From Bacteroidetes bacterium GWF2_33_16 (lineage in GTDB: Bacteria; Bacteroidota; Bacteroidia; Bacteroidales; UBA12077), in contig MEOE01000028.1 in assembly GCA_001768565.1 (NCBI GenBank), forward strand, positions 163,762 to 227,761: a stretch of DNA of 64,000 nt, in the 5' to 3' direction. A program made the position numbers and the translations under genes. Below are positions 26,330 through 35,516 of this stretch, piece after piece. The notes under the pieces were generated by a model. That model was not told the origin of the DNA and made no database searches. It worked only from the letters and a program-made list of their open reading frames with translations. The stretch's first letter is position 1. The number at the start of each line of letters is the position of its first letter.

Positions 26330-27268
26330 ATGACATTTATTACAAAAGAAAGACTCTTTTCGAAAGAGTGGTTTTTTAGTTACACTGTTATTGTCCTGGG
26401 CTCATTTATTTTGGCTGCTGGATTTGTTTATTTTATTGACCCTCATAAAATTGTTCCCGGTGGAGTTTATGGTATTGGTATTGTTGTAAAGAATATTACT
26501 GCAAATATTATGGGCGATGGAATAAAACTTCCTTTTTTAACTGAGCCTATTTTTAAAGACGGTTTGGGAATAGGATTTGTAGGACTTATTCTGAATATTC
26601 CGTTAACTATTTTAGGAATCAAAATCCTGGGTCCTAAGTTTGGTATTAAAACAATAATTGGTTTTATTATTACATCAATTTTTATTGATTTTTTGGATGC
26701 CCGATTTGATGGTGCTCTTGTGGATGATGTTTTGTTATCATGTGTTTTTGGGGGTGTTTTAATTGGGTTTGGATTGGGTCTTATTTTTAAGTCGAAAGCA
26801 ACATCGGGAGGATCTGATATAATTGCTATGATAGCAGCAAAATATACTCGAATGTCACTTGGAATATTATTAATTTTTGTGGATTCAATAATTGTTTTAT
26901 TCGGATTACTTGTATTTAAAGATTGGAAAATACCGTTATATTCATGGATAGTTATTTATATTACGGGAAAGGTTATTGATGCGACCTTGCAGGGGATTAG
27001 TTATGATAAAGCAATATTTATTATTTCTGATAAGTATGATGAAATAAGGAACAAAATAATAATAGATTTAAACAGAGGTGGTACATTAATTAATGGAACA
27101 GGAATGTATCAGGGAACAGAGAAGAAAATTATTTTTACAAATGTAAATCGAAGAGAACAGGCAATGCTTCAGGATTTTATTCGTGAAATAGATCCTACTG
27201 CTTTCATGACAGTTATTGATGCACACGAAGTTATTGGAAATGGGTTTAAACCATTACACGAAGAATAA
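26330..27268 (+). CDS. YitT family membrane protein (DUF161 + DUF2179)
   Basis: Protein of 312 residues. The N-terminal ~215 residues have five to six hydrophobic helices of the DUF161 type, with FIDPHKIVPGGVYGIG near residue 36 and KSKATSGGSDIIA around 155. The C-terminal ~80 residues (SYDKAIFIISDKYDEI to the end) are the soluble DUF2179 domain, with GGTLINGTGMYQGTEKKIIF. The family may be transporters, but substrates are not settled. Monocistronic, between two strong terminators. Confidence 0.9.
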   Translation: MTFITKERLFSKEWFFSYTVIVLGSFILAAGFVYFIDPHKIVPGGVYGIGIVVKNITANIMGDGIKLPFLTEPIFKDGLGIGFVGLILNIPLTILGIKILGPKFGIKTIIGFIITSIFIDFLDARFDGALVDDVLLSCVFGGVLIGFGLGLIFKSKATSGGSDIIAMIAAKYTRMSLGILLIFVDSIIVLFGLLVFKDWKIPLYSWIVIYITGKVIDATLQGISYDKAIFIISDKYDEIRNKIIIDLNRGGTLINGTGMYQGTEKKIIFTNVNRREQAMLQDFIREIDPTAFMTVIDAHEVIGNGFKPLHEE

Positions 27269-27277
27269 AAAGAACAC

Positions 27278-27320
27278 ACTAAAAAGCGCGAAATTATTCA
27301 ATAATTTCGCGCTTTTTAGT
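27278..27320. terminator. Bidirectional terminator, about 20-bp perfect hairpin
   Basis: Positions 27278-27298 are a perfect inverted copy of 27300-27320, with a GCGCG core and A/T-rich arms. It separates convergent yitT and the zinc-ribbon gene. Confidence 0.85.
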
Positions 27321-27342
27321 TTACGCCAGATTAGACAATTTG

Positions 27343-27741
27343 TTATTTTAAATTGCTAAGACCTAAGAAATCAATATAATTTGAATTATGATCTCCATAA
27401 ACCTCAAGTGATTCTCCAATAATTTTATATGTACTCTTTTCTCCAGCAATTTTACTAAATAGTATTTCAAAGTGATTGCTATTGTCATCAACCATCAATA
27501 TTCGAGAGAGATTATCGTGTATATCAGTAGCTAGTTTTTGCTGACAAATGGGGCAAAAAAAGTCATATTTTTCACCTTCACGAATTTGAAAGAAAGAATT
27601 AGTTTTAATCGTATAATTGCCAAGTTCAGGACTAAGCAGGATTAATCCAGCATCTTTGTGTTCTGTATCCGCTGCAAGAACAATGCTTTCGCCTACATTC
27701 AAGTAGCCTTTACATCTGGGGCAAATAAAATTATTTTTCAT
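27343..27741 (-). CDS. Small zinc-ribbon protein of unknown function
   Basis: Protein of 132 residues from the ATG at 27741; a GTG three codons earlier is open but the Shine-Dalgarno fits the ATG. Two CxxC pairs, Cys7/Cys10 (FICPRCKG) and Cys63/Cys66 (FFCPICQQ), probably form one zinc-binding unit with a 50-residue insert. The C-terminal half is a mixed alpha/beta stretch (ILMVDDNSNHFEILFSK) without a recognised motif. No signal peptide, so cytoplasmic. It follows the M1 peptidase gene by 120 bp on the same strand and has a near-perfect ribosome site, implying high expression. Function not known to me. Confidence 0.75.
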   Translation of the reverse strand: MKNNFICPRCKGYLNVGESIVLAADTEHKDAGLILLSPELGNYTIKTNSFFQIREGEKYDFFCPICQQKLATDIHDNLSRILMVDDNSNHFEILFSKIAGEKSTYKIIGESLEVYGDHNSNYIDFLGLSNLK

Positions 27742-27748
27742 TTTGAAC

Positions 27749-27755
27749 ACCTCCT
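27749..27755 (-). promoter_or_regulatory. Near-perfect Shine-Dalgarno (AGGAGGT) of the zinc-ribbon gene
   Basis: AGGAGGT on the minus strand, seven bases before the ATG at 27741. Genes around it have no such extended anti-SD match, which is usual for Bacteroidetes, so this site is unusual and fixes the start. Confidence 0.75.
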
Positions 27756-27861
27756 TCTTTTTTATGATGGGTTAAAAGGTTTCGTGTTAAACAGAAAAAG
27801 CGATTTGTTTACTTATTATACGAAATCCCAACCTGAAATGTTTTTATTAAGAAAGGGTTTA

Positions 27862-29796
27862 TTAATACTTTATGAATTTATCTCTAAAGGCAATATTTTC
27901 AGATGATGATTCTATAAAGTAAACACCCGGATTCCAATTAAAAACATCAATAGAATAATCTTGATTTTCGCAGAAATATTTACCGTGTAAGGTACCGTCT
28001 GATTTATAAACAGAAATTATAAATTCATGATTACTTGGAAGATTATCAAAGTGAATATTAAGTATATTTTTTACAGGATTTGGATAAACAGAAAAGGATA
28101 CTGGGTTAGCTTCATAGTTTTCCACATTTACAATTGCGCCGGCATTGTTTACAATCCAATTATTGGGATCAACTTGTATATTTGTAACATTTCCGGGCAT
28201 AAATAAACTATATGTTTGATTGTTCTCTGTCTGATATAATCGAACAATTGTATCGCCAGTAGGTCTAAAAATTTTATATTCAACGTACAAATTAAATAGA
28301 GGGGTTGTTATAGAAGAGGTCGTTTGAGAAACAGTCATTTTAAGAGTATCGGCTATATGTGAATAACCAACACTGTAAGTTGGAAAACCTTTTCCATAAT
28401 ACCATTGATTAAAAAACAAATCAAATTCTAAACTAGTTGATTCTTCCATGGAGTTTTTAAAATCTTCACCTGTAGCCACGGTGTTTTTATATAATTCCAG
28501 GTAATTTTTCAAACTTGCGAAAAACAGATCATCATTATTAATTTGGCTTCTTAAAATATGTATTATTGCAGCACCTTTTTTATAAGAAAGAGCTGTGCTA
28601 AAAATTCTGGATTCCCTATTCGCATCCTGGAATAGAATATAAACACTCCCTGTAGGTTGTTCCAATGCATATGAGTGAGCGTCTGCCATCCATGCCCGGG
28701 CTGACGAATATGATACTAGATTTTCAAGGGCTACATATTCCGCATATGATGCAAATCCTTCGTTGATCCATATGTCTTGCCAGGTGGCACATGTAACATA
28801 ATCGCCAAACCATTGATGAGCTAGCTCGTGTGATACCAGATTATATGAAAAACTATTTAGGGTAGTCATTGTTTGATGTTCCATTCCTCCTGAAAGCAGA
28901 GCCAAACAATGACCGTATTTTTCGCTTGAAAATGGGTACAATCCAAACTTTTCGCTAAACAACTCAATAAAATTGGCTGTTTCGTCTATTTGTGATTTAT
29001 AAGTATTAAGACAGTTTGTTGTGTTATAAATATAGTTTTGAATTAGTATTGGGTTCTCATTAGCAGGATAGGAATATATAGAGTAATCCTGATATTCAGC
29101 CACTGCAAAAGAAATTAGATAATAATTTATTGGATAATAACTTTTCCATTCAAATCTTTTCTTGTTATTTGGAAGAGACAACTCGTTTTTTAATAATCCG
29201 TTAGATCCAACCTTGCAATCATTATCACATGTAAAATTTAAATAAACAGAGTCAATTTTATCAGATAATACTTGTTTACACGGCCACCACTCGTATGCAT
29301 GAAAAGATTCTGAAAGGGTCCATGTAACTCGTTTTCCCCATGTGGATGATAGACTACTTGTAACTCCTCCTCCTGATGGTGTTCCGTGATAATATATTTT
29401 TACCGAAAACTCATCTCCAAAAGGAATAGCTGGATTAAAAATATAAACAATTTCATTATTCCCTCTGCTAATGGTTCTTTTTACTCCATTAATGATTGCG
29501 GAATCTACAATCATATCATTTTTAAAATCGAAAACAAGAGTGTCGAGAGAGTTTTCTGTTGCCTTACCAATAATAGTGGCATTTCCTGAAATAAATGTTG
29601 ATTGATCGGTTACATTTAAGTCAAGCTGTACAAAATGAATATCGTACTTATCAAGTTTGGGATTGTAATATATCTGAAAGTCGCTTTTATGTTCAAAAGA
29701 TGAGCTGCTTTTTGAATAGTCAGGATTAAACTCTACCGATTGAGAAAATGAAAAAGACGTGATTAAAAACAAAAAAACACTTAGAATAGTTTTCAT
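27862..29796 (-). CDS. Secreted M1 family aminopeptidase with T9SS sorting domain
   Basis: Protein of 644 residues with a signal peptide (LFLITSFSFSQS). The M1 catalytic centre is complete: VSHELAHQWFGDY with His323, Glu324 and His327, then NEGFASYAEY with Glu346 as third zinc ligand. The exopeptidase motif usually GAMEN reads GGMEH (303-307). After the peptidase core the C terminus carries SVYPNPVKNILNIHF, a type A T9SS sorting domain ending in FRDKFIKY. Expected to be surface-bound or released and to trim peptides for nutrition. Transcribed toward the zinc-ribbon gene and divergent from a small membrane protein gene. Confidence 0.93.
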   Translation of the reverse strand: MKTILSVFLFLITSFSFSQSVEFNPDYSKSSSSFEHKSDFQIYYNPKLDKYDIHFVQLDLNVTDQSTFISGNATIIGKATENSLDTLVFDFKNDMIVDSAIINGVKRTISRGNNEIVYIFNPAIPFGDEFSVKIYYHGTPSGGGVTSSLSSTWGKRVTWTLSESFHAYEWWPCKQVLSDKIDSVYLNFTCDNDCKVGSNGLLKNELSLPNNKKRFEWKSYYPINYYLISFAVAEYQDYSIYSYPANENPILIQNYIYNTTNCLNTYKSQIDETANFIELFSEKFGLYPFSSEKYGHCLALLSGGMEHQTMTTLNSFSYNLVSHELAHQWFGDYVTCATWQDIWINEGFASYAEYVALENLVSYSSARAWMADAHSYALEQPTGSVYILFQDANRESRIFSTALSYKKGAAIIHILRSQINNDDLFFASLKNYLELYKNTVATGEDFKNSMEESTSLEFDLFFNQWYYGKGFPTYSVGYSHIADTLKMTVSQTTSSITTPLFNLYVEYKIFRPTGDTIVRLYQTENNQTYSLFMPGNVTNIQVDPNNWIVNNAGAIVNVENYEANPVSFSVYPNPVKNILNIHFDNLPSNHEFIISVYKSDGTLHGKYFCENQDYSIDVFNWNPGVYFIESSSENIAFRDKFIKY

Positions 29797-29886
29797 AATT
29801 CATTAATTTAGTAACTTTCAAAATTAACTAATAAAATTGTTTTTATTGTTATTCGATAAGAAAACCAATTTGTAAATTTAAAAACT

Positions 29887-30129
29887 ATGAAAAAGACAAT
29901 TATTTTAATCCTGGTATTTAGTATACTTGGTTTATTGATAGGGTATTTAATTTTTGGCAAAATTGGAGACGAATATGTTAGTATTAAGACAATTTTTGGG
30001 TCAACCTCAAAATTTGGTACATTTCTTAAAGACATTTCGGGAATAGCCAAAATAAAGCAAAACATTTTAATATCAGGAGGCGTTGGTGCTTTGCTGGGAT
30101 TGATTATTGGTATAAGAAAATCAAAATAA
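29887..30129 (+). CDS. Small two-helix membrane protein, unknown
   Basis: Protein of 80 residues with a hydrophobic helix at residues 5-24 (LVFSILGLLIGYLIFG) and a glycine-rich one at 61-76 (GGVGALLGLIIGI). The loop between is polar (~30-57). Starts with MKK and has a plausible start 90 bp from the divergent M1 gene. No family recognised. Short, but the two-helix pattern and spacing favour a real gene. Confidence 0.6.
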   Translation: MKKTIILILVFSILGLLIGYLIFGKIGDEYVSIKTIFGSTSKFGTFLKDISGIAKIKQNILISGGVGALLGLIIGIRKSK

Positions 30130-30209
30130 CGACATCGGCTAAAATGCTTATATACAATGATCAAATGAGTATTTAATTAATTTATAAATCACATATAAAA
30201 AAAAATAAA

Positions 30210-30902
30210 ATGAAAAAGTTAGCACTACTATTATTATTTTCTGTTTTTATTTTAGCATCAATATATGCACAGGAATGCGTTTTTTATTATCCAAAAACCA
30301 AAGGAGCTTTACTAGAGTACAAAAACTTTGATAAGAAAGAAAAACTTACAGGAAAAAGCACTTATAAAGTTAAGGAAATTACTGAAACAGGTGTTATTAT
30401 ACAGGCTACTATTGAATATCAATCATTTGATAGTAAAGGTAAAGATCTTGGTAAAAATGAGTATTCAGTTAAGTGCGAAAATGGTGTATATTCAATGGAT
30501 ATGAGGAGTTTTCTAGATGCACAAACGATGGAGGCATATAAAGATATGCAAGTAGATATTACAAGTACAAGTCTTGAGATGCCATCAGGAATGAAAGTTG
30601 GTGATCAGCTTCCCGATGGCAAGTTGATCGTTTCAATAAGTAATCAGGGAGTTGCAATGATGACAATGACAACAACTATTACAGATAGAAAAGTAGAAGC
30701 TACAGAGCAAGTAACAACAGAGGCTGGCACATTTGACTGTTTAAAAATAACCTATACAATTACTACAAAAATGATGATTGGGATGCGTTTCGAAGTTGCA
30801 CAGTGGTTTGCTGAGGGCGTAGGCTCTATAAAAACAGAAAATTATTCGAAGGGAAACAAAATGTCCAGTTCGATTTTAACCGGGATTCAGAATGTTAATT
30901 AA
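30210..30902 (+). CDS. Secreted TapB/DUF3108-like protein
   Basis: Protein of 230 residues with a signal peptide (MKKLALLLLFSVFILASIYAQ). After it comes ECVFYYPKTKGALLEYKNFD, then alternating beta strands, with TEAGTFDCLKITYTI and AEGVGSIKTENYS. The pattern of a beta-rich lipoprotein-carrier-like fold with C-terminal GxVK/E strand matches TapB/DUF3108-type envelope proteins. Role unknown. It is 45 bp before another exported protein on the same strand, so the two may be co-transcribed. Confidence 0.7.
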   Translation: MKKLALLLLFSVFILASIYAQECVFYYPKTKGALLEYKNFDKKEKLTGKSTYKVKEITETGVIIQATIEYQSFDSKGKDLGKNEYSVKCENGVYSMDMRSFLDAQTMEAYKDMQVDITSTSLEMPSGMKVGDQLPDGKLIVSISNQGVAMMTMTTTITDRKVEATEQVTTEAGTFDCLKITYTITTKMMIGMRFEVAQWFAEGVGSIKTENYSKGNKMSSSILTGIQNVN

Positions 30903-30956
30903 AAAATCGGATATTAATATTTTGCATAGTTATTTATAAATAAATATTTGATGCTT

Positions 30957-31640
30957 ATGAAAAAAATTACCTTAATCATTTTAGCAGTATTGTTTACAAC
31001 AGGTATTTATGCACAGGACTATATTTACCTCAAAGACAATACGGTTATTGAAGCTGTTGTTAAAGCAGTAAATGTTGAATTAATAAAATATACAAAGTTC
31101 TCTAATCCTGAAGGAGAGGAGTTTGTTGTTTCTCCCGAGACTGTTTTAAAAATAGTCTTCTCTAATGGATATGTCAGGGAGTTTGCAAAAAGCGAACCCG
31201 CAAAAAAAGAAGTTGGCGAACGCAGCGAAAAAGATAATTATTTTGCTCTGGCTGCTGGTTTTGGTCGTAGTTATGGGGGAATTGGTATTCGGGCGCAAGG
31301 TCGTTTTGGCAGAAATCAGGGGCTTGGGATACATGGAGGCGTAGGTTTTAACCCGGTAGATGCTGGTGGGGTTTGTTTCGGAGTAGGAGCCAAATTCTTT
31401 TATTACAAATGGTTATATATAAATGCACAAGTGGGAATCGTAAGTCACAAGGAAACATATGTGTATGATTTTTTTGGTGATTCAAATTACGATACAGAAT
31501 CTGTGTTTGGATTTAGTTTATTAACAGGAGGAGATTTTGTTTTTGGCAAACATGCTGGTTTTAATATTGCCATTGGACCATCAATAACAGGAGATGGGGT
31601 TAAGCTTGGATTCGATTTGGGTTTTGTGTTAAAATTTTAA
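30957..31640 (+). CDS. Exported protein with a predicted outer-membrane beta-barrel
   Basis: Protein of 227 residues from the ATG at 30957 (ATG at 30951 also possible). A signal peptide (LIILAVLFTTGIYAQ) is followed by ~60 residues resembling a small beta domain (YIYLKDNTVIEAVVKAVN). A glycine/aromatic barrel follows, with alternating strands such as FALAAGFGRSYGGIGIRAQGRF, ending in FDLGFVLKF. The terminal Phe is typical of outer-membrane barrels recognised by BamA. Function unknown. Confidence 0.7.
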   Translation: MKKITLIILAVLFTTGIYAQDYIYLKDNTVIEAVVKAVNVELIKYTKFSNPEGEEFVVSPETVLKIVFSNGYVREFAKSEPAKKEVGERSEKDNYFALAAGFGRSYGGIGIRAQGRFGRNQGLGIHGGVGFNPVDAGGVCFGVGAKFFYYKWLYINAQVGIVSHKETYVYDFFGDSNYDTESVFGFSLLTGGDFVFGKHAGFNIAIGPSITGDGVKLGFDLGFVLKF

Positions 31641-31684
31641 ATCACAGCCAATTAGTCCCTTTTTAAGGTAGGTCAACAAAGAAA

Positions 31685-31720
31685 ATTAGCCAAATAATTG
31701 AATGCAATTATTTGGCTAAT
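31685..31720 (-). terminator. Terminator overlapping the end of the polyphosphate glucokinase gene
   Basis: A 16-bp perfect stem (31685-31700 with 31705-31720) and a 4-nt loop, followed on the minus strand by TTTTCTTTG. The right arm includes the last codons and stop (31708) of the minus-strand gene. Confidence 0.7.
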
Positions 31721-32439
31721 AAAGCAGCACCAATTATCCCTGCATTATTTAATAGTTTAGCTGGTTTAAATTTTGTTTTAATCGTTAAAAAAGGGCTTAT
31801 CTTATCTAACTTTTTACTTATACCTCCTCCAATTATAAATAAATCTGGATAAAAAAGCTTTTCGAGATACTTTAGGTATTCATCAAAGTGATTACTCCAG
31901 GCTTTCCAATCGAGATCTTTTTCTTTTCGAGTTGCATCAGAGGTATATTTTTCACCAACCAAACCGTTTTTCATATAAATATGTCCGAGTTCGGTATTGG
32001 GAATTAACATTCCATCTTTAAAAAGGGCAGAACCAATACCTGTGCCTATGGTAAGAAAAATAGTTAGTCCTTTTTGGTTTTTTACTTCACTAAATGTAAG
32101 TTCTGCAAAACCTGCAGCATCAGCATCATTAAAGACCTTCACCTTGCAATTGGTGGCCTTGCTGAAAATCTTATTGGCGTTCGCTCCAATACAAGATTTA
32201 TCTATATTTGCTGCTGTTTTTATTACTCCACTCTGAATAACAGCAGGAAATCCACACCCAACTTTTCCTTTCCAATTAAAAAACGCAGTAATTTTTTTTA
32301 TTGATGCAGTAATTTCTTTCGGGGTTGCTGGTTTTGGGGTTTCTATACGATAACGGTCAGAAACAAACTCACCAGTATCTGTATTTACTATTGCTCCTTT
32401 TATGCCAGATCCACCAATATCAATACCAAGTACTTCCAT
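31708..32439 (-). CDS. ppgK: Polyphosphate glucokinase (ROK family)
   Basis: Protein of 243 residues. The phosphate-binding motif GIDIGGSGIKGAIV is at residues 5-18. TPKPATPKEI, VFNDADAAGFAE, TIGTGIGSALF and NTELGHIYMK follow in the order seen in polyphosphate-dependent glucokinases. IIGGGISKKLDK closes the ATPase fold. The enzyme phosphorylates glucose using polyphosphate, and in some members ATP. It lacks the Cys-rich zinc motif of typical ROK repressors and sugar kinases, as expected for this branch. Monocistronic. Confidence 0.9.
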   Translation of the reverse strand: MEVLGIDIGGSGIKGAIVNTDTGEFVSDRYRIETPKPATPKEITASIKKITAFFNWKGKVGCGFPAVIQSGVIKTAANIDKSCIGANANKIFSKATNCKVKVFNDADAAGFAELTFSEVKNQKGLTIFLTIGTGIGSALFKDGMLIPNTELGHIYMKNGLVGEKYTSDATRKEKDLDWKAWSNHFDEYLKYLEKLFYPDLFIIGGGISKKLDKISPFLTIKTKFKPAKLLNNAGIIGAALLAK

Positions 32440-32500
32440 TGTAATATTTTTTGATGGGAATTAAAGATAATAAAAATGTCGGTGATATAAAAATTAGTTA

Positions 32501-32532
32501 AAAAAAACGGCTGCATTATTTTGCAACCGTTT
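32501..32532 (-). terminator. Terminator of tRNA-Arg
   Basis: On the minus strand an 11-bp stem (32522-32532 with 32505-32515, one G-T pair), with a 6-nt loop, runs into a stretch of T residues. It begins 3 bases after the mature tRNA end. Confidence 0.8.
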
Positions 32533-32535
32533 AAG

Positions 32536-32607
32536 TAGCCCCACCAGGAATCGAACCTGAATTTAAAGTTTAGGAAACTTCCGTTCTATCCATTGAACTA
32601 TGGGGCC
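32536..32607 (-). tRNA. tRNA-Arg (anticodon CCU)
   Basis: Folds as a full cloverleaf on the minus strand: acceptor GGCCCCA/TGGGGCT (first pair G-U), D stem GTTC/GAAC, anticodon stem GAAGT/ACTTT with loop TTCCTAA, and T arm TCAGG/CCTGG with loop TTCGAAT. The anticodon at 34-36 is CCT, reading AGG arginine codons. CCA is not encoded and must be added after transcription. The discriminator base is A. Confidence 0.96.
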
Positions 32608-32766
32608 TTGTTTCGCCACAAAATTAGGGTTTTAAATCATATATCCAAACAGATATTATAAATTTAGTTTGGCGGAATAATTATTCAACATAGATTTGTG
32701 GTAAGGAATTTGATATGTAACTTTTTTCAGTTTTATTCGTCTAGTGTTTTTAATTCATTTATCAAT

Positions 32767-35385
32767 ATGAAAAAATTATTATTGCTTAGCTTTTTTGTTT
32801 TTATAACCTCTGTTTTAAGTGCTCAATGTATTGAAGGTAAAGTAATAGACTCAAACAGCAACCCTATTCCATACGCAACAATCTATTGTGAGGAAACCTC
32901 AAAGGGAACAACTTCAAATATTGAAGGATTTTTTAAACTTGATTTACCAAAGGGAGAACATGTTATTATTATTCGTTATTTGGGATATAAAACGAAAGAA
33001 CTAACAATAATTTGTTCTGAAGAAAAACAAATAGTAAATATTCAATTACAAGAACAAGCTTACAAAATACCGGAAGTTCGTATTTTGGCAAGCGGCGAAG
33101 ACCCAGCCTATTCCATAATGCGAAAAGCTATTGCAATGAGCTACTACTATCTAAATCAGGTGGAAGAATACAACTGTCGCATTTATTTAAAAGGATCAGG
33201 CAAAGCTCTCGAAATTCCTCGCATTTTAAAGAAAACACTAAAAAAAGAGGGACTTGAAGAAGGAAAGCCAATTGTAATTGAAAACATTACCGACCTGCAC
33301 TTCAAACTGCCCGATATTGTTGAAGAAAATACCATATCAATGCGCAGCACAATGGAAGGGAACGATGTTTCTCCAATGGGTTATATAACACTTTCTCTTT
33401 ATAATGATATTGACGGGGTTATTACACCATTAAGCCGTGATGCTTTTGCATACTATAAGTTTCAACTTGATGCCTCGTTTTATGATCAGGATTACCTGGT
33501 GCATAAAATAAAAATTATTCCTCGCCGCGAAGGATATGATTTATATTCAGGGTATATATACATTGTTGAGGGATTTTGGCATTTACATAGTGCCGAATTG
33601 AAGCTCGAGCAAAAAATGTTTAGCATAAAAATAAACCAGGTATATACTCCTGTTGGTGATGATATTTGGATGCCAGTAAGTCACGATTTTGATATTGAAG
33701 CAGGGATTATGGGTATTAAATTTGCATTCAAATATGTTGCTTCGGTATCGAATTATAAAGTAAAACTTAATTCTAAGCTTGATCACTCTGTATATCGAAA
33801 TCTATTAGTAGAATCCAAAGATCAGGCAAATGAGTTAGCCCTAATTGAAAAACAACAACAAAACGAGATTCATGAACTAGTGACCAAGGAAGGCCTGACA
33901 AAAAAAGAATCACGAAAATTAAAAAAACTCGTTAAAGAAGATGTTTCCAAATCGGTTCCTAAAAAGGAGTTGGAAATAAAAGACCACAATCATGTTGATG
34001 ATAGCGCTAATTTGAGATCTGTGGCATATTGGGATTCAATAAGACCCATTCCGCTTACTGCTGACGAATTTGTAGGGTACAAAGTAAAAGACTCTATTCA
34101 GTTTAGAGCAGAAACAGATACTTCGTTTAGAGATTCTCTTAAAAGAGATGATTCAAAATTTAAATGGAACAAACTACTTATGGGTGGCACTTTTAGTTTT
34201 GATAAGGGGCACTCATTCAACTATGGAGGACTTTTAGATTTCGGTCATATTGATTTTAATACTGTTGATGGTCTTAAATATGGGATGGAATTTTCGTATA
34301 GTCATCGAAGTGATAGTGGTAAATATTTCAGAATTAACCAAAAAGCCGATTATGCTTTTGCCCGCGAAAGAATGACCAGTTATATTGATGTATTATATAG
34401 ATACAATGGAATGAAAAGAGCATACATATATCTTAATGGAGGCCGCAGAACTTCTGATTTTGATTCTCATACAGGGATTACTAAAAACCTAAATGCTATA
34501 ACAACTCTATTTTTAAAAGAAAATTATTTAAAATTATATCAAAAGGATTATATAAGCATTGGGCACAAAGTGGATATAGCACATGGGCTTGATTTGTTTG
34601 CAGGATTTGAATATGCTAAAAGACAAGAGTTGGTCAATCATTCAGATTTTAATTTGTATAATCCTTTTAAAAACGATTATACATCAAACATTCCTCCCGT
34701 TGAAAATATTGATAATAATTTAGTAAAAAATCACAACGCATCCATTTTATCAATAAAGGCAAGTTATACTCCCGAATATTATTATAGAATTAGCGAGGGT
34801 GTAAAATGGTATTCATATTCCCGATATCCTACTTTTGGATTAAACTATAATAAAGGAATAAATAAATTATTGGGAAGTAATGTAAATTTTGACCAGCTTG
34901 AGTTTACATTAAATCAGAGGATGAACATTAGAAGATTGGGTGGATTACAATATAAATTTGTAGCAGGATCATTTTTAAATTCAAAAAACACGTATTTTGC
35001 AGACTATAAACACTTTGGCGCAAACACTCCTTTTTTGATAGGCACATCTGAAGGAAGCATTTTTAGGTTAATAAACTATTATGAATATAGCACAAATGAA
35101 AATTATTTTGAAGGTCATATCAAACTAGAAAACGACAGAATGATTCTAAAACGACTGCCTGTTTTAAACAAAACTCTTATGAGAGAAGTCATTTATTTTA
35201 ACTATTTATCTACTACAGGCAGTAAGCCCTACTATGAGATAGGTTATGGTTTAAATCAAATATTCTTAATGTTCAATTTGGAAGTTTTTGCAGGATTTAA
35301 AGGATCGTCTCATGAATATACCGGAATAAAAATTGGAATACCATTCGTAGGCAAAAATGGTAATTCTATTACAATTGGAGGGTAA
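32767..35385 (+). CDS. DUF5686 / carboxypeptidase-regulatory-like outer-membrane protein
   Basis: Protein of 872 residues from the ATG at 32767, which gives a signal peptide (KLLLLSFFVFITSVLSAQ). Residues ~24-105 form a CarboxypepD_reg-like domain (IEGKVIDSNSNPIPYATIYC, GTTSNIEGFFKLDLPKGEH). The middle is the DUF5686 region, including a charged coiled segment around residues 350-420. The C-terminal ~400 residues show the alternating strands of a large outer-membrane barrel. Such proteins are common in Bacteroidetes with no settled role. An upstream in-frame GTG at 32698 is less likely because it buries the signal peptide. Confidence 0.88.
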   Translation: MKKLLLLSFFVFITSVLSAQCIEGKVIDSNSNPIPYATIYCEETSKGTTSNIEGFFKLDLPKGEHVIIIRYLGYKTKELTIICSEEKQIVNIQLQEQAYKIPEVRILASGEDPAYSIMRKAIAMSYYYLNQVEEYNCRIYLKGSGKALEIPRILKKTLKKEGLEEGKPIVIENITDLHFKLPDIVEENTISMRSTMEGNDVSPMGYITLSLYNDIDGVITPLSRDAFAYYKFQLDASFYDQDYLVHKIKIIPRREGYDLYSGYIYIVEGFWHLHSAELKLEQKMFSIKINQVYTPVGDDIWMPVSHDFDIEAGIMGIKFAFKYVASVSNYKVKLNSKLDHSVYRNLLVESKDQANELALIEKQQQNEIHELVTKEGLTKKESRKLKKLVKEDVSKSVPKKELEIKDHNHVDDSANLRSVAYWDSIRPIPLTADEFVGYKVKDSIQFRAETDTSFRDSLKRDDSKFKWNKLLMGGTFSFDKGHSFNYGGLLDFGHIDFNTVDGLKYGMEFSYSHRSDSGKYFRINQKADYAFARERMTSYIDVLYRYNGMKRAYIYLNGGRRTSDFDSHTGITKNLNAITTLFLKENYLKLYQKDYISIGHKVDIAHGLDLFAGFEYAKRQELVNHSDFNLYNPFKNDYTSNIPPVENIDNNLVKNHNASILSIKASYTPEYYYRISEGVKWYSYSRYPTFGLNYNKGINKLLGSNVNFDQLEFTLNQRMNIRRLGGLQYKFVAGSFLNSKNTYFADYKHFGANTPFLIGTSEGSIFRLINYYEYSTNENYFEGHIKLENDRMILKRLPVLNKTLMREVIYFNYLSTTGSKPYYEIGYGLNQIFLMFNLEVFAGFKGSSHEYTGIKIGIPFVGKNGNSITIGG

Positions 35386-35516
35386 AAAGGGTATTTTACC
35401 CCGGGTATTTCATATAAGGCTTATTTTTCATGTAAATATGGAAAGCGATTAGTCATTTTAGTGATGTACTAAATCTTTTTATTACTTTTACAAATTCCTA
35501 TTTGAATTTGTAAATT

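Noticed and set aside
35386..35516. GGGTATTTTACCCC segment after the DUF5686 gene as a terminator
   Set aside because: The stem is short and has no T-run on either side, so support is too weak.
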